A stretch of DNA of 61,834 bases from UBA7803 sp041686955 (GCA_041686955.1 JAWLCV010000017.1:1-61834); one strand, 5' to 3'; positions 50,862 through 60,022 are shown, numbered from the stretch's first letter. The notes: a model not told the origin generated them from the letters alone. Numbers and translations are program-made.

Positions 50862-52169
50862 TTGACCCCGGGGCTTGCAGAGTTCATTGTGCGCTCGCGC
50901 AGTCAGTCCCACGTGGGAATTCTCGAGGTGGCCAGAAAACCCATCGATCCGTCCGACGTCATCGTCGTCGGCAACTCTTCCGACGATCCCTTCGCCATCG
51001 ATGTCGCCTTCGCCGTAGGTCAAGCGGTGGACATCGCCGACATCATCAGCATGAAGACCTTCGCCAACACCGAGTTCTGCCCGCGGTTCATCTCCGACGA
51101 GCGGGACTTCAGCCGTATCGGCCGTCAGCTCGAGGGCAAGACGGTGGTGATCGTCAGCACCTCGAGCCGGGTGGTGAGCCGGCAGACCCTGGCCATGCGC
51201 ACCATGATCATCGCCCGGGCGGCGAAGGAGAACGGCGCGGCCGAGGTGGTTCTGGTGGAGCCGGACCTCTACTACAGCGCCCAGGACCGGGGGCCCCGCG
51301 CCGATCTGGGGCAGACGGCGTTCGAGCGGGACGCGCGGGATCTGAAGAAGTTCGACGGCCAGCCGTTCACCGCCAAGCTCTACGCCGAGATGCTCAAGCT
51401 CGCCGGCGTCGATCGGGTGCTCACGGTGCACAATCACTCCCATTCCGTGCAGACCATGTTCCGGGAGACGTTCGACGGCGGCTTTCACAATCTCGTCCCC
51501 TACGACATCTACGTGGATTACCTGCGCAACTCCGACATCGTCCACTACGGACCCGAGGGCGAGGGGCTGGCGCTGTGCGCGCCGGACAAGGGCGCCCGGG
51601 ATTTCGTGAAGGAGATGTACAACCGCCTGGGCCTGCCCAAGGCGAAGTTCATCCTCCTCGACAAGGAGCGGTCCGGGGAGCGGGAAGTCGAGATCACGCT
51701 GCATCCCGAGAGCGAAGCCACCTTCGAGGAGATCCGCGGCCACGACGTGGTGCTGCTGGACGACATGGTCCGCACCGGCTCCACGGTGGTGAAAACGTGC
51801 CAGTTTTTGAAACAGATCCAGCCAGGCCGGCTGGTTTTCGCCGTCACCCATTTCTACGCCAGCGAGGAGGGACGGCAGAAGATGGCGGACACCGCGCTGG
51901 ACGAGATTCTGACCCTGAACACCCTGCCCACCATCCTCAACCGCGACGAGCAGGGACGTCTGCGCCGCAAGATGGTGGTGCTGAAGATCGAAGGCTGGCT
52001 CGCCCGTCAGCTCAGCACGCTGCTCGGCCTCCCCGCCCGGGGCGGCGGCAGCCTCTATCAGATCGACATGTCCTCGAAGAATCCCCGCTTCATACGCAAG
52101 ATCTGGTCTAACGAGCAGCTTCCCGGTCTGCAGGCCGAGCGGGCCGCCCGCCCCGGCCGTCAGCCGTAA
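50862..52169 (+). CDS. PRPP-synthetase/phosphoribosyltransferase-like protein
   Basis: About 435 residues from a TTG at 50862; other near-cognate starts follow within 30 bases. It has the duplicated ribose-phosphate pyrophosphokinase fold with the PRPP-binding loop VVLLDDMVRTGSTV. The usual flexible-loop and ATP motifs are only partly recognisable, and there is an insert around residues 125-165. Two start options and the divergence make exact function unsure. Candidate roles are PRPP synthesis or a related pyrophosphokinase. It overlaps the convergent symporter gene by ten bases. Confidence 0.65.
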   Translation: MTPGLAEFIVRSRSQSHVGILEVARKPIDPSDVIVVGNSSDDPFAIDVAFAVGQAVDIADIISMKTFANTEFCPRFISDERDFSRIGRQLEGKTVVIVSTSSRVVSRQTLAMRTMIIARAAKENGAAEVVLVEPDLYYSAQDRGPRADLGQTAFERDARDLKKFDGQPFTAKLYAEMLKLAGVDRVLTVHNHSHSVQTMFRETFDGGFHNLVPYDIYVDYLRNSDIVHYGPEGEGLALCAPDKGARDFVKEMYNRLGLPKAKFILLDKERSGEREVEITLHPESEATFEEIRGHDVVLLDDMVRTGSTVVKTCQFLKQIQPGRLVFAVTHFYASEEGRQKMADTALDEILTLNTLPTILNRDEQGRLRRKMVVLKIEGWLARQLSTLLGLPARGGGSLYQIDMSSKNPRFIRKIWSNEQLPGLQAERAARPGRQP

Positions 52170-53677
52170 TCCCCCACGGCTTCGCCCTCCGCGGACGGGC
52201 CCGCGGCCGCGGCGGCCGCCGCCGAGCGCGCCTGCGCCCGCCGCAGGGCCAGGGTCGCCTTGATCTCGGCGTGACGTTCCCGGTCGAGCTCGTAGTGGCT
52301 GAGGCACCAGATCGCGGCCACGGCGAACACGGTGGTCACCGGGCCGTAGAGGATGCCCAGGTGCACCAGGGTCTCGGCGGGCACGTCCGCGGCGGTGGTG
52401 ATCTCGGCGCCCCGGGGCCAGGCGATGAGGTCGAGGCCGACGCCGGCCACCAGGTTGCCGAGGCCGGCCGTGCCCTTGGCGGAGAAGGACACGGCGCCGA
52501 AGAAGATGCCTTCCTGACGCCGCTCGGTTTCGAGCTCGTGCTGGTCGGCGATGTCCGCCATCATGGAGTTGAAGCTGACCGTGGACTGCACGGCGGCGAT
52601 CCCCATGAGCAGCCGTACTACGAGCAGAATCGTGAACAGCTCCGTGGTGCCGTTCTCCGGAAACCACCCCGCCAGACGCAACAGCACCGGAATCAGCTCG
52701 CAGGCCGCGAAGAAGCTGGTGCCGAGGACCACGCAGGTGTGCTTGTCGACGTGGCGGTGCAGCCTGGCGGTGAGGGTGGTGCCGATCATCGCGCCCACCG
52801 GCAGCACCAGGAACAGCCACAGCGTCTGCGACGCCGGCAGCTCCCAGAAGAACTTGAACATGTAGAGGTTCAGCGCGCTGTCTACCCCCACCATGAGAAA
52901 GATGATCAGCACGCCGCCGAACAGCCAGCGGAACGACCGGTTGCCGAGGGCCACCCGCAGCTCCCGCAGGACCCGCAGCAGCATGCCGCCGGCGCCGAGC
53001 CGCGCGCCCGGCGCGGCACTCGGCAGATACGGAATCCGGTGACGCGTGCCCCAGCCGGACCAGAAGATGGTGGCCGCCATCAGCACGGCCAGGGTGAGGG
53101 CGAACGGCGCGTAGTTAGCGACCTCGATCTGACCGCCCCGGGCCTCGCTGAAGAACCAGCCGAAGCCGAGAACGTAGGCGAGCAGCCCGCCGAGGGTACC
53201 GAAGAAGGTGCGGAAGCCGACGATGGTGGTGCGCTCCGCGTAGTCGTCGCTGAGCTCGGCCCCCAGCGCGATGTGGGGTACGTGATAGAGCGTCATGGCG
53301 GCCCGGGTCAGCACCACGGTGACCAGGAGCCAGGCGAACAGCCCCCAGGGCCCGAGCGCCGAGACGGGCGGGCAGAACAGCAGGAAGAAGGCGATGGCCA
53401 ACGGCAGCGCGGACGCATACATGAACGGGTGCCGGCGGCCGTGACGGGACGCCAGATTGTCCGACAGCGATCCCGCCAGGGGATCGGTGACCGCGTCGAA
53501 CAGCAGCGCGATCCCGAGTGCGAGCCCCGTCAGGGTACCGGACAGGCCCAGCACCTGGTTGTAGTAGAACAGCACGAAGGTGGCCATGGCGGTGTTCTTC
53601 AGCCCTTCGGCCACCTGGCCCACCCCATACGCGAGCTTGGTGCCGAAACCGAGCGGCGGAACGCTGTCTCTCGCCAT
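52160..53677 (-). CDS. GPH-family sugar:cation symporter (MFS)
   Basis: A 505-residue transporter with 12 helices. Family signs: KLAYGVGQVAEGLKNTAMAT, FDAVTDPLAGSLSDNL with RHGRRHPFMY, and MTLYHVPHIALGAELSDDY, as in MelB/GusB relatives. A C-terminal Ala-rich tail follows the last helix. GGGAGGG before the ATG at 53677 fixes the start; the longer frame to 53812 is rejected. It would import a glycoside or related solute with Na+ or H+. Confidence 0.85.
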   Translation of the reverse strand: MARDSVPPLGFGTKLAYGVGQVAEGLKNTAMATFVLFYYNQVLGLSGTLTGLALGIALLFDAVTDPLAGSLSDNLASRHGRRHPFMYASALPLAIAFFLLFCPPVSALGPWGLFAWLLVTVVLTRAAMTLYHVPHIALGAELSDDYAERTTIVGFRTFFGTLGGLLAYVLGFGWFFSEARGGQIEVANYAPFALTLAVLMAATIFWSGWGTRHRIPYLPSAAPGARLGAGGMLLRVLRELRVALGNRSFRWLFGGVLIIFLMVGVDSALNLYMFKFFWELPASQTLWLFLVLPVGAMIGTTLTARLHRHVDKHTCVVLGTSFFAACELIPVLLRLAGWFPENGTTELFTILLVVRLLMGIAAVQSTVSFNSMMADIADQHELETERRQEGIFFGAVSFSAKGTAGLGNLVAGVGLDLIAWPRGAEITTAADVPAETLVHLGILYGPVTTVFAVAAIWCLSHYELDRERHAEIKATLALRRAQARSAAAAAAAGPSAEGEAVGDYG

Positions 53678-53748
53678 GAACCCTCCCGTGCGATCTGATC
53701 CCCGATGGTCGGGCATCGTCCGCGTTCGAGCAAGCAGCCGCCCGGCGC

Positions 53749-53780
53749 AGGCGCCGGGGCCCGGCGGAGGCGCCGGGGCC
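53749..53780 (+). repeat. 13-base direct repeat
   Basis: AGGCGCCGGGGCC occurs twice (53749-53761 and 53768-53780), 19 bases apart, in the divergent gap between the symporter and peroxiredoxin genes. It may be a chance GC-rich repeat or an operator pair. Confidence 0.45.
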
Positions 53781-53924
53781 GGAACGAGCGGTCCCAAGCT
53801 CTTATGTCTCACCGCAGCAAGCTTAGATCTCGAAATTCCAAGCAGATCCGGCCGTTGATCTGGACGCGCTCCGCGGCCTTCAGAAAAATGCGGTCACGTT
53901 CCCCAGGAGGATAAGGAGGCAACG

Positions 53925-54584
53925 ATGGCACTTCGTATCGAATCGGAAGCACCGGACTTCACGGCGCAGACCACCGAGGGCGAGATATCGTTCCACGAGT
54001 GGATCGGCGACGGCTGGGCGATCCTGTTTTCCCATCCCAAGGACTTCACCCCCGTGTGCACCACCGAGCTTGGTTACATGGCGGGATTGAAGCCGAAGTT
54101 CGACGAGCGCAACTGCAAGATCATCGGCCTGTCCGTGGATCCGGTGGACAATCACGCCGCTTGGGCCAAGGACATCGAGGAAACCCAGGGCCACGCGGTG
54201 AACTATCCCATGATCGGCGATCCGGAGCTGAAGGTGGCCAAGCTCTACGACATGCTGCCGGAGGGCGCCGGCGACACCGCCGAGGGGCGTACCGCGGCGG
54301 ACAACGCCACCGTGCGCTCGGTGTTCATCATCGGCCCCGACAAGAAGATCAAGGCCATGCTGACCTATCCCATGTCCAGCGGGCGCAACTTCGACGAGGT
54401 GCTGCGGCTGCTGGATTCCTGCCAGCTCACGGCGCGGCATCAGGTGGCCACCCCGGTGAACTGGAAGCCCGGCGACGACGTGATCATTCCGCCGTCGGTG
54501 TCCGACGAGGAAGCCAAGTCGCGGTTCCCGGACGGCTGGAAGGCGCTGAAGCCCTACCTGCGGCTGGTTCCGCAGCCGAAATAG
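53925..54584 (+). CDS. 1-Cys peroxiredoxin (Prx6 type)
   Basis: A 219-residue thiol peroxidase. The peroxidatic Cys45 lies in KDFTPVCTTELG. Length and the C-terminal domain with NWKPGDDVIIPPSVSDEEA match the 1-Cys Prx6 subfamily. A GGAGGATAAGGAGG stretch precedes the ATG. It reduces peroxides in the cytosol, with the thiol reductant not apparent here. No oxyR-like gene is adjacent. Confidence 0.92.
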   Translation: MALRIESEAPDFTAQTTEGEISFHEWIGDGWAILFSHPKDFTPVCTTELGYMAGLKPKFDERNCKIIGLSVDPVDNHAAWAKDIEETQGHAVNYPMIGDPELKVAKLYDMLPEGAGDTAEGRTAADNATVRSVFIIGPDKKIKAMLTYPMSSGRNFDEVLRLLDSCQLTARHQVATPVNWKPGDDVIIPPSVSDEEAKSRFPDGWKALKPYLRLVPQPK

Positions 54585-54590
54585 CCCCTC

Positions 54591-54822
54591 GACGAGGTCG
54601 GGCATCGCGCGCCTGAGGGATGGAAAAGCGCAGCGATCGGGCGGGAACGAAGATTCACGGCCACTGTCGCGCAGTTGAGCGACGCGGATTGACGCCGCCA
54701 GGCGGCAACTCCGCGGAGCGAAAGTACCCTCGGAGGGGGCTGCGCGAGGACGTGAATCTTCGTTCCCGCCCGAGCGCGGTGCCGTGCCAGTCTTCGTCGG
54801 ACGCGCGAGGTCCGACCTCGTC
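54591..54822. repeat. structured dispersed repeat, copy B (between peroxiredoxin and RND genes)
   Basis: The element fills almost the whole gap between the peroxiredoxin stop and the convergent RND gene stop. Outer arms 54591-54616 and 54797-54822 are complementary with a few mismatches. Inner arms 54638-54659 and 54751-54772 are perfect over 22 bases. The core 54660-54749 is in reverse orientation relative to copy A (35648-35757). It has CTCCGCGGAG (54709-54718) where copy A has CTCTGCAGAG, so both bases of the changed pair differ and the palindrome is kept. The arm sequences differ from copy A. Confidence 0.85.
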
Positions 54823-57800
54823 TAGGAGGCCGCCTCCGGCTGGCTCATGCCCTGAGCGACCGGATCCCAGCCGAACAGATCCTCGGCGATGCTGTACAGG
54901 GCGGGCACGAGGAACAGGGTGATGACCGTGGCGAACAGCACGCCGAAGGCGAGGGACACCGCCATGGGAATCACGAAGGCGGTGGCCGGGGTCGCCGTCG
55001 ACATGAGGGGCACCAGGCCGACGAAGGTGGTGACGGAGGTGAGCAGGATGGGACGGAAGCGAACGGCTCCGGCCTCCAGCACGGCGTCCATGAGCGTCAC
55101 GCCCTCGCGGCGCCGGCGGTTGACGTAGTCCACCAGCACCAGGCTCGAGTTCACCACCACACCCGACAGGGCGACGATGCCGAGCATGGAGAAGAACACC
55201 AGCAGCTGGCCCATGATCCAGTGGCCGACGATCGCCCCGACGGCGCCGAAGGGGATCACGCTCATGATGACCAACGGCTGCACGTAGGAGCGCAGGGGCA
55301 CGGCCAGCAGCGCGTAGATGATCACCAGGGCCAGCAGCGCGGCGTAGGCGAGGCCGGTCATGGCCTTGGTGCGCTCTTCCTGCTCGCCGGCCAGGCCGAT
55401 GTCGATGCCGCGGTATTTCGCCTTGATGGCCGGCAGCACGTCGCGGTGGATGCTGGCGTTGATCTCCTCGGGGCTCACCCGGCTGCGGTCCACGTCGGCG
55501 GTGACGTTCACCACCCGGCGGCCGTCCACCCGCCGGATGCTGGAGAACCCGCGGCCGATGTCGAACTTGGCGACGCTGTAGAAGGGCACCTCGGAGCCGT
55601 CCGGGGTACGGATGTACATGTCCTCGAGATTGCCGATGGAGGTGCGCTCCTGTTCCGGGAAGCGCACCATCACCCGCACCTCGTCCTGGCCCCGCTGCAC
55701 GCGCTGGGCCTCGATTCCGTAGAAGGCGTTGCGGACCTGGCGCGCCAGATCGTTGAGGGTGAGCCCCAGGGTCCGGGCTTCGGGCAGCAGGGAGAGCTTG
55801 ATCTCCTGCTTGCCGGCGCGGAAGGAATCGGCGATGTCGAACACGCCGTCGTAGCGCGCGAGCTCCGTGCGGAGCTCCGCCGCGGCCTCGCGCATGCGTT
55901 CCACGTCCTTGCCGGAGAGCTCGTAGTTCACCGGCTCGCCGGCGGAGAACGCGTCGGCGTTGAAGGTGAGCTTCACCGCGTCCGGAATGCTGCCGGCGAG
56001 CTCGCGCCAGCGCTTGGCCACCGCCTTGGCGGAAAGATGATCGCGTTCTTCCAGGGGTACCAGCTCCATCACCACCTCGGCGAAGTGACTGCGCCCGGCG
56101 GAGCTGCGCCGGTTCGGACCGTCCCGCTCCACCACCGCGCCGATGCTGGAGAGCACGTTGATCACCACGGAACCCTGCTCCGGGGAACGGTCGCGGTCGA
56201 GCTCCTGCTGCAGCCGGCGCGCCGACTGCTCGAGGCGCTCGGCGGCCCGGGACGTCACCTCCACCGACACGCCCTCGGGCATCTCGAGCTGGGCGTAGAC
56301 GCGATCACCTTCCACCGCCGGGAAGAAGCCGAAGACCACCCGGCCGCTGGCGATGAGCGCCAGGGCGAGGATCAGCACGCCGAGACCGGTGGCGGCGGTG
56401 GCGTAACGCCATTCCACGGCGCGCCGCAGCAGCGGCTGATAGTGGCGGCTGGCCAGGGTCTCGAGCCCCGCGGAGAGGCGGCCCTGCAGCCGGTTCCAGC
56501 GGCGGGAGAATCCATGGCCCGCGTCGTCGCGCTTGCGATGGGCGAGGTGGGCGGGAAGGATGAGCTGGGACTCGATGATGCTGAACGCCAGGGCGATGAT
56601 GACCGCGTAGCCGATGACGCTGAAGAAATCCGCCATGCGGCCGGGGACGATGATGAGGGGCAGGAACGCGGCCATGGTGGTGAGCACGCCGAAGATCACC
56701 GGCACCGAGACTTCCCAGGTGCCGTCGATGGCGGCCTGCACCGGCGGCTTGCCCATCTGCTCGTGGCCGTAAACGCGCTCGCCCACCACGATGGCGTCGT
56801 CCACGAGGATGCCGAGCACGAGAATGAACGCCATCACCGTCACGGTGCTGATGGTGATGCCGGCGTAGGGGAACACCGCCAGGGTGCCGGCCAGGGCGAT
56901 GGGAATGCCCGCGGCCACCCACATGGCCAGGCGAAAGCGGAGGAACAGGGCGAGGATGACCACCACCAGCGCCAGCCCCGAGAGGGCGGTGTTGGTGAGG
57001 GTGTCGAGCCGCTCCTTGAGCTGCTTCGACTCGTCGGTCCAGATGGTGAGATCGATGCCGGGCGGCAGCATGGCCCGGTACTCGTTGACGTAGGCCCGCA
57101 CCTGCCGGGCGATGTCGATGGTGTCCTCCTTGCCGACCTGAAAGACCTTGACCACCACCGCCGGCTTGCCGTTGAAGCGCGCCTTGAGATCGCCCTCCTC
57201 GAAGCCGTCGCGAATGGTGGCGATCTCGCGCAGCGTCACCTTGGTGCCGTCCGCGCGGGTCAGCACCACGATGTCTTCGAACTCCTGGCCCCAGTAGGCC
57301 TGGCCTTTGGTGCGAATGAGGATCTCGCCGCCCTCGGTGCGGATGGTGCCGCCGGGCATGTCCAGCGACGCGTTGCGCACGGCGCGGGCCACCTCGTCCA
57401 GGGTGAGGCCGTAGCGGCGCAGGACGTACTCGGAGACCTCGATGGAGATCTCGTAAGGGCGCACGTAGGCCAGGCTCACCTGGGAGATGCCGTCCAGCGC
57501 GGCGATGTCGTCGCGCAGGTCCTTGCCGATCTCCTTCAGGGTGCGCTCGTCGGTATCGCCGGAGACGGCGATCTGTACCGCGCCGCGGGTGATCACCATC
57601 TTCGAGACGATGGGCTTCTCGGTCTCCGCCGGGAAGCTGCTGATGCCGTCCACCCGGCTCTTGATCTCGTTCAGGGCCTCGGTGGCGTCGGCGTCCAGAT
57701 CCAGCTCCGCCTGCACGTTGCAGGCGCCTTCCGCGGCGGTGGCGTGGATCTTGTCGATGCCCTCCACGCCCTCGATGGCTTCCTCCACGCGAAGGCAGGC

Positions 57801-57989
57801 GCCCTGCTCGGACTCCTCCGGTGCCGCACCGAGGTAAGGCACCGTGATGCTCACCACCTGGGTGTCGATGTTGGGGAACTCCTCCTGCTGCAGGGTGAAC
57901 GCGGCCATGGCGCCGGCCACCAGCAGCACGGCCATGAGCAGGTTGGCGGCGACCGGGTTGCGGGTGAACCAGGTGATGGCGCTGTGCAT
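54822..57989 (-). CDS. RND efflux pump, inner-membrane component
   Basis: A 1055-residue AcrB-type transporter: helix 1, a large periplasmic loop, helices 2-6 with the proton-relay pair Asp397-Asp398 in GILVDDAIVVGE, a second large loop and helices 8-12. It uses the proton gradient to export compounds through an outer-membrane channel, whose gene is not in the window. Fifteen bases separate it from the adaptor gene, and the GntR regulator heads the same operon. Confidence 0.93.
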   Translation of the reverse strand: MHSAITWFTRNPVAANLLMAVLLVAGAMAAFTLQQEEFPNIDTQVVSITVPYLGAAPEESEQGACLRVEEAIEGVEGIDKIHATAAEGACNVQAELDLDADATEALNEIKSRVDGISSFPAETEKPIVSKMVITRGAVQIAVSGDTDERTLKEIGKDLRDDIAALDGISQVSLAYVRPYEISIEVSEYVLRRYGLTLDEVARAVRNASLDMPGGTIRTEGGEILIRTKGQAYWGQEFEDIVVLTRADGTKVTLREIATIRDGFEEGDLKARFNGKPAVVVKVFQVGKEDTIDIARQVRAYVNEYRAMLPPGIDLTIWTDESKQLKERLDTLTNTALSGLALVVVILALFLRFRLAMWVAAGIPIALAGTLAVFPYAGITISTVTVMAFILVLGILVDDAIVVGERVYGHEQMGKPPVQAAIDGTWEVSVPVIFGVLTTMAAFLPLIIVPGRMADFFSVIGYAVIIALAFSIIESQLILPAHLAHRKRDDAGHGFSRRWNRLQGRLSAGLETLASRHYQPLLRRAVEWRYATAATGLGVLILALALIASGRVVFGFFPAVEGDRVYAQLEMPEGVSVEVTSRAAERLEQSARRLQQELDRDRSPEQGSVVINVLSSIGAVVERDGPNRRSSAGRSHFAEVVMELVPLEERDHLSAKAVAKRWRELAGSIPDAVKLTFNADAFSAGEPVNYELSGKDVERMREAAAELRTELARYDGVFDIADSFRAGKQEIKLSLLPEARTLGLTLNDLARQVRNAFYGIEAQRVQRGQDEVRVMVRFPEQERTSIGNLEDMYIRTPDGSEVPFYSVAKFDIGRGFSSIRRVDGRRVVNVTADVDRSRVSPEEINASIHRDVLPAIKAKYRGIDIGLAGEQEERTKAMTGLAYAALLALVIIYALLAVPLRSYVQPLVIMSVIPFGAVGAIVGHWIMGQLLVFFSMLGIVALSGVVVNSSLVLVDYVNRRRREGVTLMDAVLEAGAVRFRPILLTSVTTFVGLVPLMSTATPATAFVIPMAVSLAFGVLFATVITLFLVPALYSIAEDLFGWDPVAQGMSQPEAAS

Positions 57990-58004
57990 GACGATGTGCC
58001 CGCG

Positions 58005-59156
58005 CTATCCGGCGAGGGCGGTTTCCAGCAGCGGCTTCACCGGCATGCCTTCCACCGCCGTCTGCAGCGGCGACACACAGATGCGCTCGCCGGGCTCGAG
58101 GCCCGAGCGCACCAGCACTTCGTCCTGATACAGACGCAGCGGCTCGATCTCGCGGTAGCGCAGCCGGTCCTCGGCGTCCACCACCAGCACCCGGTTCCCC
58201 TCGCGCAGCGCCGAGCGGGGCAGCACCATGACGTCGTCGGCCACCAGGCCTTCGATCTCCGCGTTGACGAACAGCCCCACGGAGAGCGGCGCTGCCTGCT
58301 CGTCGTTGGCCACCCGGGCCACCACGTGCACCATGCGGCTCATGGTGTCGATCTGGGCTTCGGTGCGCACGATCCGGCCGCGCCAGGTGAGCTGCTGGCC
58401 GGCGAACTCCGCGGTGAGCGTGACCGCCGGCTGCAGCTCCGGCGACAGCTCGCCGCGGATGCCCACCGGCAGGTTCAGGTAAGCGAGCTGACGGTCGGCG
58501 ATGGGTAGCCTCACCTCGGCGTCGGCGCTGGCGTACAGGGTGGCGACGGCATTGCCGCGGCTGACGAACTGGCCGATGTCGACGGACTCCTGCCGCACCA
58601 GTCCCACGAACGGCGCGCGGATCTCCGTGCGCTCGAGATCGCGCCTCGCCTGGGCGAGGGAGGCCACCGCTTCGCGCTCTGCGGCCTCGGCCACCCGTGC
58701 GGCCCGCAGCGCATTCTCGAGCGCGGAGCGGCTGACGAGCTGGCGCTGCTCCAGGCTCTGCAGCCGCTGATACTCGAACCGGGCGTGCTGGTGCTCGGCC
58801 TCCGACCGGGCCAGCGCAGCCTCGGCGCGCTCTACGGCGGATCGGTAGTCCTGATCCTCCAGCCGCAGCAGCACTTCACCCTTACCGAACGTGCCGCCGT
58901 TCACCAGCGACGGCGAGATCCAGCTCACCCGGCCGGACACCTCGGGGATGAGCTGCGACTCGGTATTGGGAACCACGGTGCCCTGGGACCGCACGGTGAG
59001 CTGCACCGATTGCGGCTGCACCTCGAGCACCCGCACGGTGGCGGGAACCGGCTCCGGCACGCTGGGCTCCAGCTTGGGGCTGGTGGCCAGCAGGGTGACG
59101 GCGCCGAACACCGAGGCGAGAACGATGAGCCCGGGCACGACGAACTTGCGCATCAT
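58005..59156 (-). CDS. RND efflux membrane-fusion protein (HlyD/AcrA type)
   Basis: A 383-residue adaptor. An N-terminal hydrophobic segment is followed by the first lipoyl half (VRSQGTVVPNTESQLIPEVS), a coiled-coil hairpin (about 100-180), the second half (RAPFVGLVRQESVDIGQFV) and the beta-barrel. The ATG at 59156 shares bases with the stop of the regulator gene. It bridges the inner-membrane pump and the outer channel in the periplasm. Confidence 0.92.
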   Translation of the reverse strand: MMRKFVVPGLIVLASVFGAVTLLATSPKLEPSVPEPVPATVRVLEVQPQSVQLTVRSQGTVVPNTESQLIPEVSGRVSWISPSLVNGGTFGKGEVLLRLEDQDYRSAVERAEAALARSEAEHQHARFEYQRLQSLEQRQLVSRSALENALRAARVAEAAEREAVASLAQARRDLERTEIRAPFVGLVRQESVDIGQFVSRGNAVATLYASADAEVRLPIADRQLAYLNLPVGIRGELSPELQPAVTLTAEFAGQQLTWRGRIVRTEAQIDTMSRMVHVVARVANDEQAAPLSVGLFVNAEIEGLVADDVMVLPRSALREGNRVLVVDAEDRLRYREIEPLRLYQDEVLVRSGLEPGERICVSPLQTAVEGMPVKPLLETALAG

Positions 59157-59902
59157 GAGGAGACTTCCTTGCCGGAAATCCCGGCCGCAGCGTCCGCGCG
59201 GATCGCGGCGAACGCCTGGCGGGCGGCCTCCCGGCTGTGATTGGAGAGGGCTTCGAAGGTTTCCCGAACCGCGTTCACGTCGCGGGCGGCCAGCGCCACG
59301 TCGAGGCGCTGGGCCAGCGCGCGGTGGGCATCCACGGTGAGGTGGACGAACTGGTCCAGAGACGCCATCCGGGGAGCGAACTGCACCAGCAGGCTGCGGG
59401 CGATGAGCCGGCACACCAGGTTGCCGCTGGCCTCCATGATGGCGCGCATGAGCTCGAACCGGGCCTCCACGTGGGCGGCGCGGTCTTGAGGGTCCTCGAT
59501 CAGCGACTGGACCCGCCGGCGAATGGCGAGGAGCTCCTCGTCGCTCGCCCGCTCCACCGCGGATTCCGCGGCCAGGGTCATCAGGCAGCGCATCACCTGG
59601 AGGATCTGATCCACCAGATCCGCGTCCGGCAGGTCGCCGAGCTCGAGCAGGTGGCCGATGACGTCCAGGCTCGCCTCGTGCACCGGCGCTACCCGGGCGC
59701 CGCCGGGCTGCACGCTGGCGATGCCGAGCTGCTCGAGCTTCTTCATGGCCTCGCGGACGGCGCCGCGGTTGGCATCGAACCGCGCCGCCAGGTCCCGCTC
59801 CGACGGCAGCCGCTCGCCACACCGGTACTGACCCACCAGGATGTCGCGGGTGAGGCTGTCGGCGATCTCTTCGTGCTTGCGGGTGCTGGTCGGCGTGCTC
59901 AT
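59153..59902 (-). CDS. GntR/FadR-family regulator of the efflux operon
   Basis: A 249-residue regulator. The winged-helix N-terminus has GERLPSERDLAARFDANRGA and VREAMKKLEQLGIASVQPGG. The C-terminal helical domain (about 90-235) is of the FCD type. The ATG at 59902 follows its own promoter and operator. It is the first gene of the operon regulator-adaptor-pump, so it likely represses its own synthesis together with the pump, with release by a pump substrate. Confidence 0.88.
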   Translation of the reverse strand: MSTPTSTRKHEEIADSLTRDILVGQYRCGERLPSERDLAARFDANRGAVREAMKKLEQLGIASVQPGGARVAPVHEASLDVIGHLLELGDLPDADLVDQILQVMRCLMTLAAESAVERASDEELLAIRRRVQSLIEDPQDRAAHVEARFELMRAIMEASGNLVCRLIARSLLVQFAPRMASLDQFVHLTVDAHRALAQRLDVALAARDVNAVRETFEALSNHSREAARQAFAAIRADAAAGISGKEVSS

Positions 59903-59920
59903 GGCTTCTGTCGGACTATT

Positions 59921-59942
59921 TTGGTCTGACCAATTTGGTCTG
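59921..59942 (-). promoter_or_regulatory. FadR-type operator of the efflux operon
   Basis: TTGGTCTGACCAA (59921-59933) is a perfect 13-base palindrome and contains TGGTCTGACCA, close to the FadR/FCD consensus TGGTnnnACCA. A second TTGGTCTG half-site (59935-59942) follows, which also makes the overlapping palindrome GACCAAATTGGTC on the reverse strand. The sites sit at or just after the expected transcription start. Confidence 0.75.
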
Positions 59943-59945
59943 GGC

Positions 59946-59973
59946 ATTATAGCCAGCGATGAGGGGATGTCGA
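59946..59973 (-). promoter_or_regulatory. promoter of the GntR-RND operon
   Basis: On the reverse strand, -35 TCGACA (59973-59968), a 16-base spacer and a perfect -10 TATAAT (59951-59946). The operator lies directly downstream, so a bound repressor would block the polymerase. Confidence 0.8.
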
Positions 59974-59978
59974 GGGGT

Positions 59979-59999
59979 TTTGTTACTGGAGGTAACAAA
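59979..59999. repeat. inverted repeat TTTGTTAC-N5-GTAACAAA
   Basis: Perfect 8-base arms (59979-59986 and 59992-59999) with a five-base loop, located upstream of the -35 box of the efflux operon. The GTTAC-N5-GTAAC core looks like a binding site for a dimeric regulator other than the GntR protein, whose own site is downstream. A short hairpin without other function is the alternative. Confidence 0.55.
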
Positions 60000-60022
60000 G
60001 TGTGAGGGGAGTCGCGGAAGAT

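Noticed and set aside
55221..58508. Very long open frame on the plus strand opposite the RND and adaptor genes
   Set aside because: It is a high-GC antisense shadow: its translation is rich in His, Gly, Gln and Val repeats and has no recognisable domain, while the reverse strand encodes clear efflux proteins.
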